Part shown: one piece after another, positions 10,901-21,800 of the stretch
Layout of the letters: each line of letters opens with the position of its first letter
Numbering within the stretch: position 1 is the first letter of the stretch
Source of the DNA: Carnegiea gigantea
Lineage: Eukaryota > Streptophyta > Magnoliopsida > Caryophyllales > Cactaceae
Length of the DNA: 64,000 nucleotides
NCBI GenBank assembly: GCA_029747015.1
Contig: JAKOGI010000334.1
Coordinates: 20,001 to 84,000, forward strand
Direction: 5' to 3'
The notes under the pieces: generated by a model
What the model was told of the DNA's origin: nothing
What the model saw: only the letters and a program-made list of their open reading frames with translations
The model's database searches: none
Program-made: the position numbers and the translations under genes

Positions 10901-11053
10901 AATATTTATGTTGTATGTTTTTTAACTTGTGACTTAAAACATTAATTAATTTTATGGTTCCAATTAATATATAGGGTTCAGTATAGTGAAGAAGTGGCCA
11001 AGTTAGAGAAGAATCGTTGCATTGTAGATTGGTTCCTAAAGGCAGCTTGGTGA
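7992..11053 (+). pseudogene. FAR1/FRS-like MULE transposase relic
   Basis: Reads from ATG 7992 (MQNIMDLSNNDS...) to TGA 11051-11053 in several frames. A FAR1-type DNA-binding segment lies at 8740-9010 (TLTRCLCEVEMYFKW...WIVTKFETKHTHIL). The MULE transposase core follows at 9440-10100: FDTNYKCNAYNKP, then IDGDKAMVNAIKAVFPQACH, then AGMRSTQRCESMH, the positions of the conserved acidic residues. A GT-AG intron at 9945-10025 restores the frame (FFAG joined to GMRSTQR). A SWIM-type zinc motif (CAGFVCCHMF) is at about 10440-10475 and a zinc knuckle (SKCYNTGHTQCTCP, first Cys now Tyr) at about 10706-10745. Several stops and frameshifts (for example near 9313 and 9600) and a MITE at 8278-8729 make it non-functional. 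It could be a domesticated FRS gene that decayed, but its Ulp1-like partner favours a transposon. Confidence 0.8.
8278..8729. mobile_element. hAT-type MITE in the FAR1-like gene
   Basis: The ends TAGGAATGCGCAATAGGCC and (inverted) TAAGGGTAGGCAACAGGTC form terminal inverted repeats. Both arms are rich in GGGCCGGGTCGGG-like blocks in opposite orientation, the layout of the TAGGGGTGGCAA hAT MITE family of plants. The middle is AT-rich. The insertion separates the start of the FAR1-like reading frame (...MELCG) from its continuation (FYKKKSKG). The flanks GTGGTGAA and GCTGTGGA are too different to call a clean 8-bp duplication. Confidence 0.7.
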
Positions 11054-11913
11054 ACCATTGTACAACAATGCGGTGACTGTTTGATGTTTTGGACTTCTTA
11101 ATGTGATTGTACTTGTAAGTTACTTCTATTGGGTATGATTGTTTTGGGTTTCGAATATTAACTATGCTAATTTTTATAGTGCACGAGGTTCAGTATGTTT
11201 TTGTCTGTTTGGTATAATCATGTCACTAAATCAATTACGAAAATCAATGTAATGTTGTTCAAAATGTTTGATGGCATGTGTAAATTTGAACCTAAAATTA
11301 CAAAGCAAATAACTTTTTTGAATAAATTAAGTTGATGCAACTGCTTTCCTAAAACACTCGGTCTCATTGAATTCGCTTGTAACAAGATTGAACACATACT
11401 TCAATCGCTCTGCTCGCATGTCATTTGTCTGTAAAAGATGTAAAAAACAAACATATTAAACCACGTTAATTTATTCATATATAGGAGGAAAAAAACATAC
11501 ATATACTATAAGTCATACCGAAAATGCTAGTTGACTCCATGATGCATTATTAGGTGCTTTGACATATTTGAGAACAAAGATGCAACAATCATCCCTAAAA
11601 CACAAACATGAATACTATCATATCACAATTATGACCCTTCGTATAACAGACAATAGTAAACATATTGAAAATCAAAATTACTCACGAATTTTCTTGCTTT
11701 TGAGTAATAGGAACTTCTACTCTAATTGCGGATACATCCCTAAAAAATCTACTCAATAGAGGATGATTTTCATAAACCATTGATGCATTCAATAATTGCA
11801 TTGAGAATGATACCATTGGATTAGGATTAGCGACTAAAAATTAGCATACATACTTATAGTAAGGGTTAAGTTCTGCAATTTACCGCTTGGCCAGCAAATT
11901 CGATATTAGCTTC

Positions 11914-12489
11914 TAGGGGTGTGCAAAAAAAACTAAAACCAAAAACCGAACCGAAAAACCAAAAAAATCGAACCGAAAAACCGGTTAATCGTACAATTCT
12001 TCTCAAAAAATCAGTTCAGTTAACCAAATTGAAAAAAGATTTCGGTTTTCGCTTCAGTTACGGTTCGGACAATTTGAAAATTCGGTTAACCGAACCGAAA
12101 TTAATTTTTTTCCAAAAAATTTATACATAAAAAATAAAAAATCTATGTAAGAAAGTGCACTTTTTTATTATTTATGAATGGTAATCAAAAATTAATTTTT
12201 ATAAAAAAATTTTAGTCATAAAAAATGAAAAATTGAGTTAAGAAAATATACTTTTTAATTATTTATGAACGGTAAACCGGTAACTCAACCGAAAAATCGG
12301 TTAATCGAACCGAAAAACCGCTTAACCAACTTTTTCGGTTCGGTTACGGTTCGAGTTTTGGGCGAGCTAAAATTTTCGGTTAACCGAAAAACGGTTAACC
12401 GAGATTTTCAGTTCGATTATGGTTCGGAATTTTCTTGAACCAAAAAACCGATTAACCGATTTTCGGTTAACTGGTTTTACATAACCCTA
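11914..12489. mobile_element. hAT-type MITE (AACCGAACCG-rich) with 8-bp TSD
   Basis: TIRs are TAGGGGTGTGCAAAA and, inverted, TAGGGTTATGTAAAA. The 8-bp direct repeat TTAGCTTC flanks the element at 11906-11913 and 12490-12497, as expected for hAT. Arms are packed with CCGAACCGAAAAACCGGTTAA-like blocks in both orientations. Total length is 576 bp. The insertion sits in the exon of the Ulp1-like relic, just after the DSL motif. Confidence 0.9.
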
Positions 12490-12936
12490 TTAGCTTCTAA
12501 CATGTGCAAATTAAAGAATCCAAAAAATACCATCTTTTATCTTTCATGTTAAGCACAACTAGTATCCAATGTCTTCTTTTATCGTCCAACAACGGGATGT
12601 AAACCTCCATACACAAATAAATTAGTATGTTTTGTCAAAAATTTACTTGTTTAGTATTACGATTTATGCATATACACACACAAATAGAGCGAGAAAGAGA
12701 TAGAGAGCTAGGGAGGAAGGGAGGGAGGAGAGATACCTGTTCAATATGACTAGTATCTTCTGGAACATATCGTTCAATAGCAGCTTTGATATTTGTATCA
12801 TATATGTATGTCACGGCTCACTGTTTGTTCAGCCTCCAGACAAGACAAAAATGGTTTGTGCAAATTAGGATAACCACGTGCTGCACTAATGTCTTTATCA
12901 TCTACGACATCATCATTTAAGGATATACACTGCGAC

Positions 12937-13071
12937 GACAACAACAACAATGATTACCGAAACACCAGTAATAGTAATAACAGTAATAATGAAAATAATA
13001 ACAATAAAAATAACAATAATAATGAAAATAATAACAATAAAAATAACAATAATAACAACCAAAAAAAAAAA
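12937..13071. repeat. AAC/AAT-type microsatellite
   Basis: A run of ACA, then AATAATAAC/AATAATGAA and AAAATAACAATAAT units. It lies in the presumed intron zone of the Ulp1-like relic. The long frames through it are low-complexity artefacts. Confidence 0.9.
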
Positions 13072-13713
13072 ATAATTCGCTTGTAACAAGATTGACGACA
13101 TACTAACAATCTGAATAAAATAAATAGATAACTAAACAACAACATACTGTAGTATATCCTTTCTCCCAGTAAAACTTTGTTTGTTTGTTTGAAGTATAGC
13201 TGATTTCTTCTGAATCTTCCAAAATATTACTTCGTCTAGAAGTAGACTACGATAGTTTTTCATACATTATCGTGTCTTCTTTCTATGATGCATGACCTTT
13301 TTCCATGGAAACCTTCTTCACTCTTCATTTGATGCCACCATCCTGAACAAATGACCTCACTTCTTCCCCCTTTTCCTTTTACTTGATTTCTTAGTTACTC
13401 TGTATGAGTGAGAATGTATTTTAATGTCATTTATGTTGTATTGTAATAGCACATTGCTAAAGTATAACTTACTAAAGCATAAATTTTCCAGAGTTGCGGG
13501 AATTTCAATTCCCGTAATAGGACTCACTTCATTATTTTCACTACTACCATATGTAATTCTCTTAAATGGATTAACAAATTCTTCGCTAGGAAACTTCATG
13601 AATGGACAGCTAGAGGGTTGTTTAGAAGATGATTTTTCAAATGTGTCACCTAAAAATACTTTTTTTTAAAAATAGAAGTCACCTAAAAACTCTTGACGAG
13701 GAGCAGAAGTGAC

Positions 13714-14207
13714 TAAGGGTGTTCATTATTCAATCCAAATCCAGACCGGACCAAAGATCGGACCGGACCGACCGAACCAAATGAATTCGATCCGGTCCAC
13801 GGTCCACAAATTTTTTTTATTCGTTTTTCGGTCGGGTCAGGTTCGGTCCACCGGTCCGAACCGAGGACCGAATAAAAAAATTTGAAAATCGACTTTTTAC
13901 TTATTCAATTTTTTTCTCTTTTGCAACTTATAATTTCTCAAACGTTTAAGAATATTGATTTGTTTTTCATGGTGAAATATGTTGAAATTGTTCATATTGA
14001 AATAAATATAAGATGTTCACATCCTAAAAAATTGCTAACTTGACACTTTGGTCCGGGCCGGTCCGGCTCGATTTTTTCGGTCCGGTCCCGGTCTGGTCCT
14101 TGACTTATTCGGTTTGGTCCATGGTTCGCAACTTTCCTCTTATTCGGTCATCAGTCCAATCCGGTCTAGTCCGGTCCGGTCCGGGTTTGGACCGACGAAC
14201 ACCCCTA
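13714..14207. mobile_element. hAT-type MITE (CCGGACCGG-rich) with 8-bp TSD
   Basis: The ends TAAGGGTGTTCATTATTC and (inverted) TAGGGGTGTTCGTCGGTCC form TIRs. Flanks GAAGTGAC (13706-13713) and GAAGTAAC (14208-14215) are an 8-bp target duplication with one change. Both arms carry GGTCCGGTCCGG-like blocks. Length is 494 bp. It interrupts the N-terminal coding part of the Ulp1-like relic: IPIVTS on one side resumes as TSAPRQEF on the other. Confidence 0.88.
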
Positions 14208-14458
14208 GAAGTAACAATTGGAATGTCATTATCCACACTTGATTCAAATTTATTCCATCTTTTTCTTCCAACATATCCTCTTTTTTCATCAAATGATGAC
14301 TAACCATTGCGTGAATAGATTGCAACAGATTTTTGATTAGTTCAACTTCGACATGTAATTTTCAAAATTTGCAGCACAATTGCATGCATTGTTAGACACC
14401 TCAGAGGCATACTTCTCGTTTGAATTCTATTATCCAGCAAGAAAAGAAAAAATTAGAA

Positions 14459-14709
14459 ACTATGTATAAGCAGAAATCACATTAAAGGCATATTCATATG
14501 ACATTAAAGGCATTAAAATTTCATCAATTTTTTAAATTACGTGTAATAAAAAAATTTCATTAAAAAACAATTAAATTACGTGTAATACAAAAATTTCACC
14601 TATGTTATCTTTATTTTACGTGTTTTCATAATGCAATTCGAAAGATCAAATTTGGTCTACGTTTTAGCAAACAATATAATAACTATGTATAAGCGGAAAT
14701 CACATTAAA
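14459..14709. repeat. Short direct duplication
   Basis: ACTATGTATAAGC(A/G)GAAAT followed by CACATTAAA occurs at 14459-14486 and again at 14682-14709. Between them AAATTACGTGTAATA is also repeated (about 14534 and 14574). This is a local duplication of unknown origin in a non-coding stretch. Confidence 0.6.
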
Positions 14710-15790
14710 AGCATTAAAAAAATTACTACAAAAGTATCAAATTTAATAACTTACACATAAAGTATGATTTGAAAACATAAAGAGTATGATGAGTTCATCT
14801 CACCTCCATTGCCTTTATTTTGAGTATGATGATTGCATAGGGACCTCGGTATATTCATAGGACATAGAATAGAGAATACAAATGTGAAGGAAGGGGGTAT
14901 TTATACATTAAAAATTAGAGCACATAAAGGCAGCACAATCGACAAGGGATTAGGTTTTAGAAAATCCAAATTAAAAACCAAAAACATTGGAAAACTTAGC
15001 CTATCTAAATTCAAACAAGGGAATCCTAAGGCTCTTAGAATTACTTTAACTATCTTGCCAATTTCCTTCTTCAATAGAAATTCCAATCTAAATTGATATG
15101 GACCTTATTCACATGAAAACTAATAAACTTCTAGCCCTTCGGCTTCCCCACACACTTCGCCAGGCTCGGTGGCCGAAAAATGTAGCTGTCTCATGGAGGT
15201 TCTATGTATGGGCAACAGTGCACATGGACGGAGATTCCGATGTCCCTCGCGAAAAACAGGCAGGCCTGGTTGCCGGAATCCATAGCAGAGGCAGAAACTG
15301 AATCAGGGGGAGGGATGCGGGAGGAAGGAGAATCGACTGTCGTCGGAAAATAGTCTTGGTGGCCAGAGGGTCATAGACTGAAGAGGGGTGGGGGGAGTAG
15401 TGCGGGAATGCGTGCGAAGAGAGTTCGCCGGAAATTGATCATGGTGGCCGGAGTGGAGTCTTCTTTCTTATTGAATGAATTTGAGAACCAAACAACTTCT
15501 AACAAAACTATTTTTATAGTATTTGCTTATACACTTTAAATATGTAATAATAATTCTAATTATATTTAAATAAATTAATAGTCAAAATTAAATCACCACA
15601 TATGTGTGGTTAATATTAATGGAGTTATGGCGACTACCATGACTCTCATTAAGTAAAAGTCACCTTACCCGTGGGTAAAAACAATTAAAAAAATCAGTGT
15701 CACACAACAGCTCTATCAATCGCTCGACGAGTTCTCCCTGGACACCGACGTGGATTCCTCTCTGACCGACCTTCTGCCATTGAAGTTGTG
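14710..15790. other. Spacer, possible 5' region of the Ulp1-like gene
   Basis: No gene is recognised. A GC-richer block at 15100-15450 could be the leader of the minus-strand Ulp1-like relic; on that strand an ATG at about 15285 opens a short frame (MDSGNQACLFFARDIG...) with no family match. The block from 15480 to 15660 is very AT-rich. Confidence 0.35.
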
Positions 15791-15852
15791 AATCTCTCTC
15801 TGTCTCCCTCTCTCTCCCCCCCTCTCTTTCTCGCTCTCTCTCTCTGTGCATG
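15791..15852. repeat. CT-rich microsatellite
   Basis: Pyrimidine-rich CTCTCTCT/CCCTCTCTC run. The Arg/Glu-rich frames on the opposite strand are low-complexity translations of it. From here to 16313 nothing further was recognised. Confidence 0.85.
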
Positions 15853-16318
15853 TGTCTCTCTGAATTCGAAGTATTCCGGGCAAATACGATTTGATTGGTC
15901 ATTTCTGCACCCATGTTCTTGTGATGTGTCCATTCAACCCTAATTTATGATTTTGCTAAACCCTTGGTGTTTATCCCATTTTTGGAGCTTTTATTTAGGT
16001 GATGGTTTGGACAATCATTTGTGTAGTACTGTAATTGCTCATATTCTTGAATGTAACCTTTTAAATCATCTTGAAAGAGGAAATGGTAGCCGGTATAAAG
16101 ACTAGAGTGCCCGTTATATGAGGAAAATGCAGGGTGTTTCGTCCTATTTTATCCATTTGGGTAAGAAATTCAGTCTTCGTATTGTTTTCTTGCGAACTAC
16201 GGTTAGGGAAGTGTGAGAAAACTTAGTAGAAGTGACCTTGGAGAGAAACATGGATATAAAATCATTTTATGGATGTAAGCTCACGATAAAGATTTCATAG
16301 TTGATGTGATTATATTAT

Positions 16319-18669
16319 TGTTAAGTCCTAAATCATGCATTGTTTTAATAATTATTTTGATTATATTATATATATTCTTTTGTCTAATTTACTTTATTTT
16401 ATATATTTTCAGGTTAAGCATTAATAAAATAAAGAGGAGAAGAGAAGACGTTGAAGTTCGGGTTTTATTTACTGAAAGATTTTATAAGCAAATTTATCAA
16501 TTCGGTCCAAAAAAAGAAAAAAATAATGAATTATGAAAAATAATATTTTCATAAGGATTTATTCGGGCTTTGATTACTACTCCTAATTGAAGAGGGTTAG
16601 AAGACTTGGAAGAGAAGGAGTCTAAAGAAGAAAATTCTAGTAGAATGATACTATAAAAACCTATCTCTTATCCTGTAAAACACACACACCAAAAACCCTA
16701 GCAATCTCTCACGCCACCCTCAAACCCCTCAAGCCTAACTCTCTCCCTGACCATCAGCCCTCTCCCTCTCAGAATCCCCTTCACGCAGCCCCCTTAATTT
16801 CACTAATCCACTCACCAAATATCCTCACCATCCTCACCATCATCAAGATCCATCTTCACACCATCAACATCATGATCATCTTCATCACCACATATCACCA
16901 TCAACTTCACGTCCAAAGTAATATTGTTCTATGCTATTTTTTTCATTTTTGATTTATTTTATTTTGTTTTATTTTATTTTTTTTGTTTAGTTTAAGGTTA
17001 AACATGGAAGCTTTGGTTAATTATTGTGATTTTATTTTTAATATGAGTGAGTAATTCTCTTGTATTTAGTATAATCTATTTGAAGCCATGCTAAATTAAT
17101 TATTTTGAAACAAGTTTTATACTTTATTATCTAGTTGATTTTTATTCATGATTTTACAATGATTAGTATTTATCATTTACGATATTTGCGTTAGATTAAT
17201 TAGAATGCATGCTAATTAGTTCAATACGAATTCATATGATAGTTTAAAAAACTTTAATATGTAAAAATTATAGTATTTTAGGCATTAGTATCACCCTAAT
17301 TGATCGTGGATGGCTCAAATCCATATTTTTTAATTAGATAATCGTTATAGATCTTTGTTAAAATAATTTACTGGTAAATTAGTTACAAGGCATTAGATGA
17401 TATTTTTCTAATACTTACTACTCTTATTTGAGTAAATTCTTGCATTGGTATTAGGGCTATCAAAACTAATAGGGTTTATATTAGGGCTGGACCTAAATAA
17501 ACTATAATATAAGGAACAATGAGGAAGATCTGCTGGTGGGTGTCTTCTACAGTCTAACTCATAGATAAATTGATTTATGTGTTGATGATAAATATTAATT
17601 TGCATGGTGAATATAGATTATGCCGAGTATTTTTCATAAATTTGGTGTCTTTGATAATTATTTGTTGCTTTTTAGTTAATTTCTCTAGTTTGTCAATTTT
17701 TATTCTTCAATTTATAAGCTTTAATATAAATTTTATTTACCTCCCCAAAAGAGTAGTTTTTTAGGAGTGTCTTGGTAATATTAGATCAGTTGGATTTTGA
17801 TTTTTAGTGTGGTTATAATTTTCAGATTTAATTTCTATTCTGTTTTGCCATTTATTTACCGGTTTGTCAAAAATTAGGTTAAAAATAGTTTCGTTTGTGT
17901 TTTTTCATGTTTTAGTCCATTTCAAGGTTTATATAGCATCCTATTCTACCTCTATTTAATTTCAAAATTTTTGAAAATCATTCGATAATTTTTTAGAATT
18001 ATTTCGTGAACTGGATATGTTCAGGTTTTTATTTTAATAAATCCAAAAATTATGTTTTTAATTTTTATTTTATGTTTTTATGGTTTTGTTAAGTCCAAAA
18101 AATTATATCCTAAAATATGGGCAATTTTTGTTTCTATATTTATATTTGTGCAGTTTATTCTTTCTCTAATTTCAGATTTTATTTTCTGTTGTAATTTTCT
18201 GGAGTTAATTTTCTGTTTTAATTTTTCTGAATTTAATTACATATAATTTTGGAGTTACAAAGTTATAAACTTGCAGAATATTAATTTGGATTGCTTTCTG
18301 TAATTTCTAATATTAATTTTCTGCTTGTTATTTTCTGTTTTAATTTTCAATCTAATATTGTGTTATTGTTTCTATTTTTATTTTTCAGATTATTTAGGAT
18401 AGCCGTTTACTGTTTTATTTCCAGGATTAAAATTTAGAATATTTAGGAGCAATATTAAGTATTTGTCTGGATTTTTACTTATTAAATTTGATTTATTTTA
18501 GTAATATAAAAGAAGTTACAATAAATTAGAGTAGTAAATTTAATTAAAATTAAGCTAGCTTATTATCATAATCTTTCCACGTGGGATCGATCCCTACTTT
18601 CCTATGCTATAAATATTATTTATAAATCAAAGTATTAGTTTAATTTATAGCTCTACGGTAAGCTTTACA
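16319..18669 (+). repeat. LTR 1 of the Athila-type array
   Basis: Begins TGTTAAGTCCTAAATC directly after ATTAT and ends ...TAAGCTTTACA before the primer site. Length is about 2351 bp. The mostly AT-rich body holds a TATA box (16652) followed by a C/T-rich leader (CTCTCACGCCACCCTC). Confidence 0.87.
16652..16659 (+). promoter_or_regulatory. TATA box in LTR 1
   Basis: TATAAAAACC about 330 bp into the LTR, in the conserved block GATACTATAAAAACCTAT. The same block occurs in the other two LTRs. It is followed by a pyrimidine-rich leader, as expected downstream of an LTR start site. Confidence 0.6.
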
Positions 18670-18674
18670 AATTT

Positions 18675-18692
18675 TGGCGTCGTTGCTGGGGA
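18675..18692 (+). other. Primer-binding site, copy A (tRNA-Asp type)
   Basis: TGGCGTCGTTGCTGGGGA, five bases after LTR 1. It differs at two positions from the usual Athila/tRNA-Asp site TGGCGCCGTTGCCGGGGA. Confidence 0.75.
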
Positions 18693-18810
18693 AAGAAAAT
18701 GAAATCGTTAGTTTACTTCTATTTAATTTTACTACTTTTATTGTTTTATTTTAACTCTAGTATTTTATTTTTGTAGATTGTTTTTGTTTATAAGATTAAG
18801 GAGTGGTCAT

Positions 18811-21800
18811 ATGATCGAAGAGGAAAAGGAGCATATGTTTGAGGTGTCTGAAAGTGAAGTAAGTGATTTTGAATCTGTAAGCTCTGAATCGGTAAGTTGT
18901 GAAGTTTTTAAAGTTGAGATGACTACTTTACGTGAACTTGCTGCACCTAACTTGGTTGTACAACCCTTATCAATCACATATTCTACTTGAGATAGACCTT
19001 TAAAACTGAATTCTGAATTTTTAAACTTATTGCCTAAATTTCATGGATTGTCTGGTGAGGACCCATATAGATTAATTAATGAATTCATTATTACTTGTTC
19101 CACCACGCAACCTGAGGGGATTCCTGAGGACCAAATTAGACTAAGGGCATTTCCTTTTACACTTCAGGATAGGGCTAAAGACTGGTTATGTTATCATCTC
19201 CCTGGATCATTTACTACTTGGACTCAAGTGCACAAAGCTTTTTTAGAAAAGTTCTTTCATGCATCTAGGATAGGGTTGATTAGAAAAGAGATTTATGGAA
19301 TAAAACAAATGAATGGGTAGTCTTTGTATGAATATTGGGAACGCTTTAATACGTTGTGTGCTAGATGTCCGCAACACCAAAACACTGACCAATTATTAAT
19401 CCAATATTTTTACGAAGGACTTTTACCATCTGACAGGAGTATAGTGGATGATGCAAGTGGGAGGCGTTAGTGAACAAAACTCAAGCTGCAGCTAGGGAGT
19501 TAATTAACAACATGGCCCGAAATACCCAACAATTTGGGACTAGGGAAACCAACTTATGAGAATTAATGAAATTTCACATGGATCGTCTGTCGAGACTCAA
19601 TTGTCTCAAATTACTAATATGCTGAAAAAGTTAGTTATGGGTGGAGTTCAATCTACTGTTACTTGTAATATTTACTGCTTAGAAGGTCATATTTCTGATG
19701 CATGTTCTTTGCAAGGGGGGAATGTTAAGGCTATGTTCTCTAATCAAGGCCAAAGAAAGTATGACCCATACTCCAACACTTATAACGAGAGATGGAGGGA
19801 TCATCCTAACCTTAGATATGGACCTAGACCTAATCCCCTGTCTTTAACTAACCATCTAACCAACCCTCTGCTCAAGATAAGACTAACTTCCTTCTAGAAC
19901 AAATGATGAAAAAGATGGATGAACAGAAGAAGGAAACAGACCTTAAGCTATAGAATTTAGAGATGACTATGAAGCAGATCCAACAAAGACAAACTGCTTC
20001 TGATACCTTAATTAGCAATCTACAGGTTCAAGTACAACAAAGAATACCATCTCAACCTGACCAGAACCCTAAGGATAGCGTTCATGGTATAACACTTAGG
20101 AGTGGGAAAAAGTTAAAAGAGCCTATGTGAGGTAGAGAGGTAGAGTCTGAAAAAGAAATTGAGGCTAAGGAATCCGAAAATGACCAGAAGAAGGAGTCTA
20201 CATGAACCATCAAAACTAGTTCCACCCTTTCCTAGTAGATTGAGGAATTACAATTCTAAGGTAAAAGAGGCCAACCAAGATATTCTAGGTGTATTTAGAA
20301 AGGTTGAGATTAACATTCCTCTTCTGGATGCACTTAAGCAGGTACCTTGCTACGCTAAGTTCCTAAAGGAGTTATGCACCTCAAAGCGTAAAATGAAAGG
20401 AAATGAAAAGGTAAGTATGGGGGGAATGTTTCTGCTACTCTCTAAAAGAAACTCCCTACTAAATGAAAGGATCCATGTATGTTCTCAATTTCCTGTAAAA
20501 TAGGAAACATGAAATTTGATAAGGCTATGCTTGACCTAGGTTCTTCCATTAATGTGATGTCAAGATCTCTTTTTAAACAACTAAAAATGGGAGAGTTGAA
20601 AAGAACAGGTTTGGCAAGTCACTTAGCTGATAGAAGCTGTGCATACCCTGATGGTGTCATAGAAGATATCTTAGTTTAAGTAGATAAACTAGAATTTCCT
20701 GCTGATTTCTTTATTTTGGATATGGGTGATACTTCTAATGATGTTCCTATATTGTCAGGTAGACCGTTCTTAAAAACAACTAGGATAAAAATAGATGTGC
20801 ACACTAGAACTTTGTCTATAGAATCTGATGGGGATGTAATTAAATTTAATATTTTTGATGTTATGAAATTTCCATCTGATGAGAATCATATATGTGCACT
20901 TGATGTCATTGATGAATTGTCCCAAGATGTCCATGACTTGTTACATAAAGATGAGTTAGAAACTATACTGACCATGAGTTTAGATGCATTTGACCGTATG
21001 TCATATGTTTTGCATGATGAGTTGGTGGCTATGATTGAGTCTTTCTGTTTGGTGAGTTTAATTGAGGAGTCTAAGAAAATTTGTTTGACTACTAAACATA
21101 AAAAATTGCTACCCTCACTTATCTCACCCCCTAAGTTAGATCTTAAACCTTTGCCTGAGAATTTGAAATATGTTTATTTAGGGGATGACCATTGCCTGTG
21201 ATTATCTCTAGAGCACTTAAGCCTGAACAAGGAGAAAAATTGGTTAGGGAGCTTAGAGAACATAGGGAAGCATTTGGATGGACTTTAGCAGACCTCAAAG
21301 GACTTAGCCCAGCACTTTGTACCCATACGATCACTTCGAACTTAGAGGCTAAGCGTAGGAGAGACCCTTAATGGAGACTTAACCCGCCCATGATGGAAGT
21401 AGTGCAGAAAGAGATCCTTAAGTGGTTGGATGTTGGGGTAATTTATCCTCTAGCTGATTCCGATTAGGTGAGCCCTATACATGTGGTACCAAAGAAAGGG
21501 GGGACAACTGTAGTTCAGAACAAAGAGGGGGAGCTAGTTCCTGCTCGAGTTCAAAGTGGCCGGAGAGTCTGTATAGATTATAGAAAATTGAACAAAGCTA
21601 CCAAGGAGGACCACTTTTCTTTACCTTTCATGGACCAAATGTCAGAGAGGCTAGTTGGTAGGTCTCATTATTGTTTCCCAGACGGGTATTCAGGATATAT
21701 CCAGGTCCCAATAGCCCCTGAGGATCAGGAAAAGACCATCTTTACTTGCCCATTTGGCACTTATGCATTTAGGAGAATGCCTTTTGGTCTATGTAATGCA

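Larger units (their letters stand above)
11327..14450 (-). pseudogene. Ulp1-like (C48) cysteine protease relic, convergent to the FAR1-like gene
   Basis: On the minus strand, exon-like pieces line up in order. At 14216-14420 there is a helical N-terminal part that continues beyond a MITE as TSAPRQEFLGD. At 13450-13640 comes CPFMKFPSEEFVNPFKR. At 12725-12900 comes ISAARGYPNLHKPFLS, and later RYVPEDTSHIEQV. At 12500-12590 comes VYIPLLDDKRRHWILVVL, then KRWYFLDSL: the HW and DSL positions correspond to the catalytic His and Asp of Ulp1 proteases. At 11695-11790 comes NHPLLSRFFRDVSAIRVEV. At 11540-11595 comes DDCCIFVLKYVKAP, matching the catalytic-Cys motif DCGIFV. The last exon (11327-11430) ends TECFRKAVAST and TAA. 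Exons are separated by plausible GT-AG introns. Two MITEs, stops and frameshifts show it is dead. Ulp1-like genes are known passengers of plant MULEs (for example Kaonashi), which fits the adjacent transposase. The 5' end may reach about 15400. Confidence 0.7.

Noticed and set aside
12913..13145. Asn-rich and Ile/Val/Leu-rich frames
   Set aside because: Translations of an AAC/AAT microsatellite on both strands; no domain or codon structure.
14833..15301. Two plus-strand frames (87 and 67 codons)
   Set aside because: No recognisable protein pattern; they lie opposite the presumed 5' region of the minus-strand Ulp1-like relic.
15660..15933. Arg/Glu-rich minus-strand frames
   Set aside because: They arise from a CT-repeat tract and have no family resemblance.
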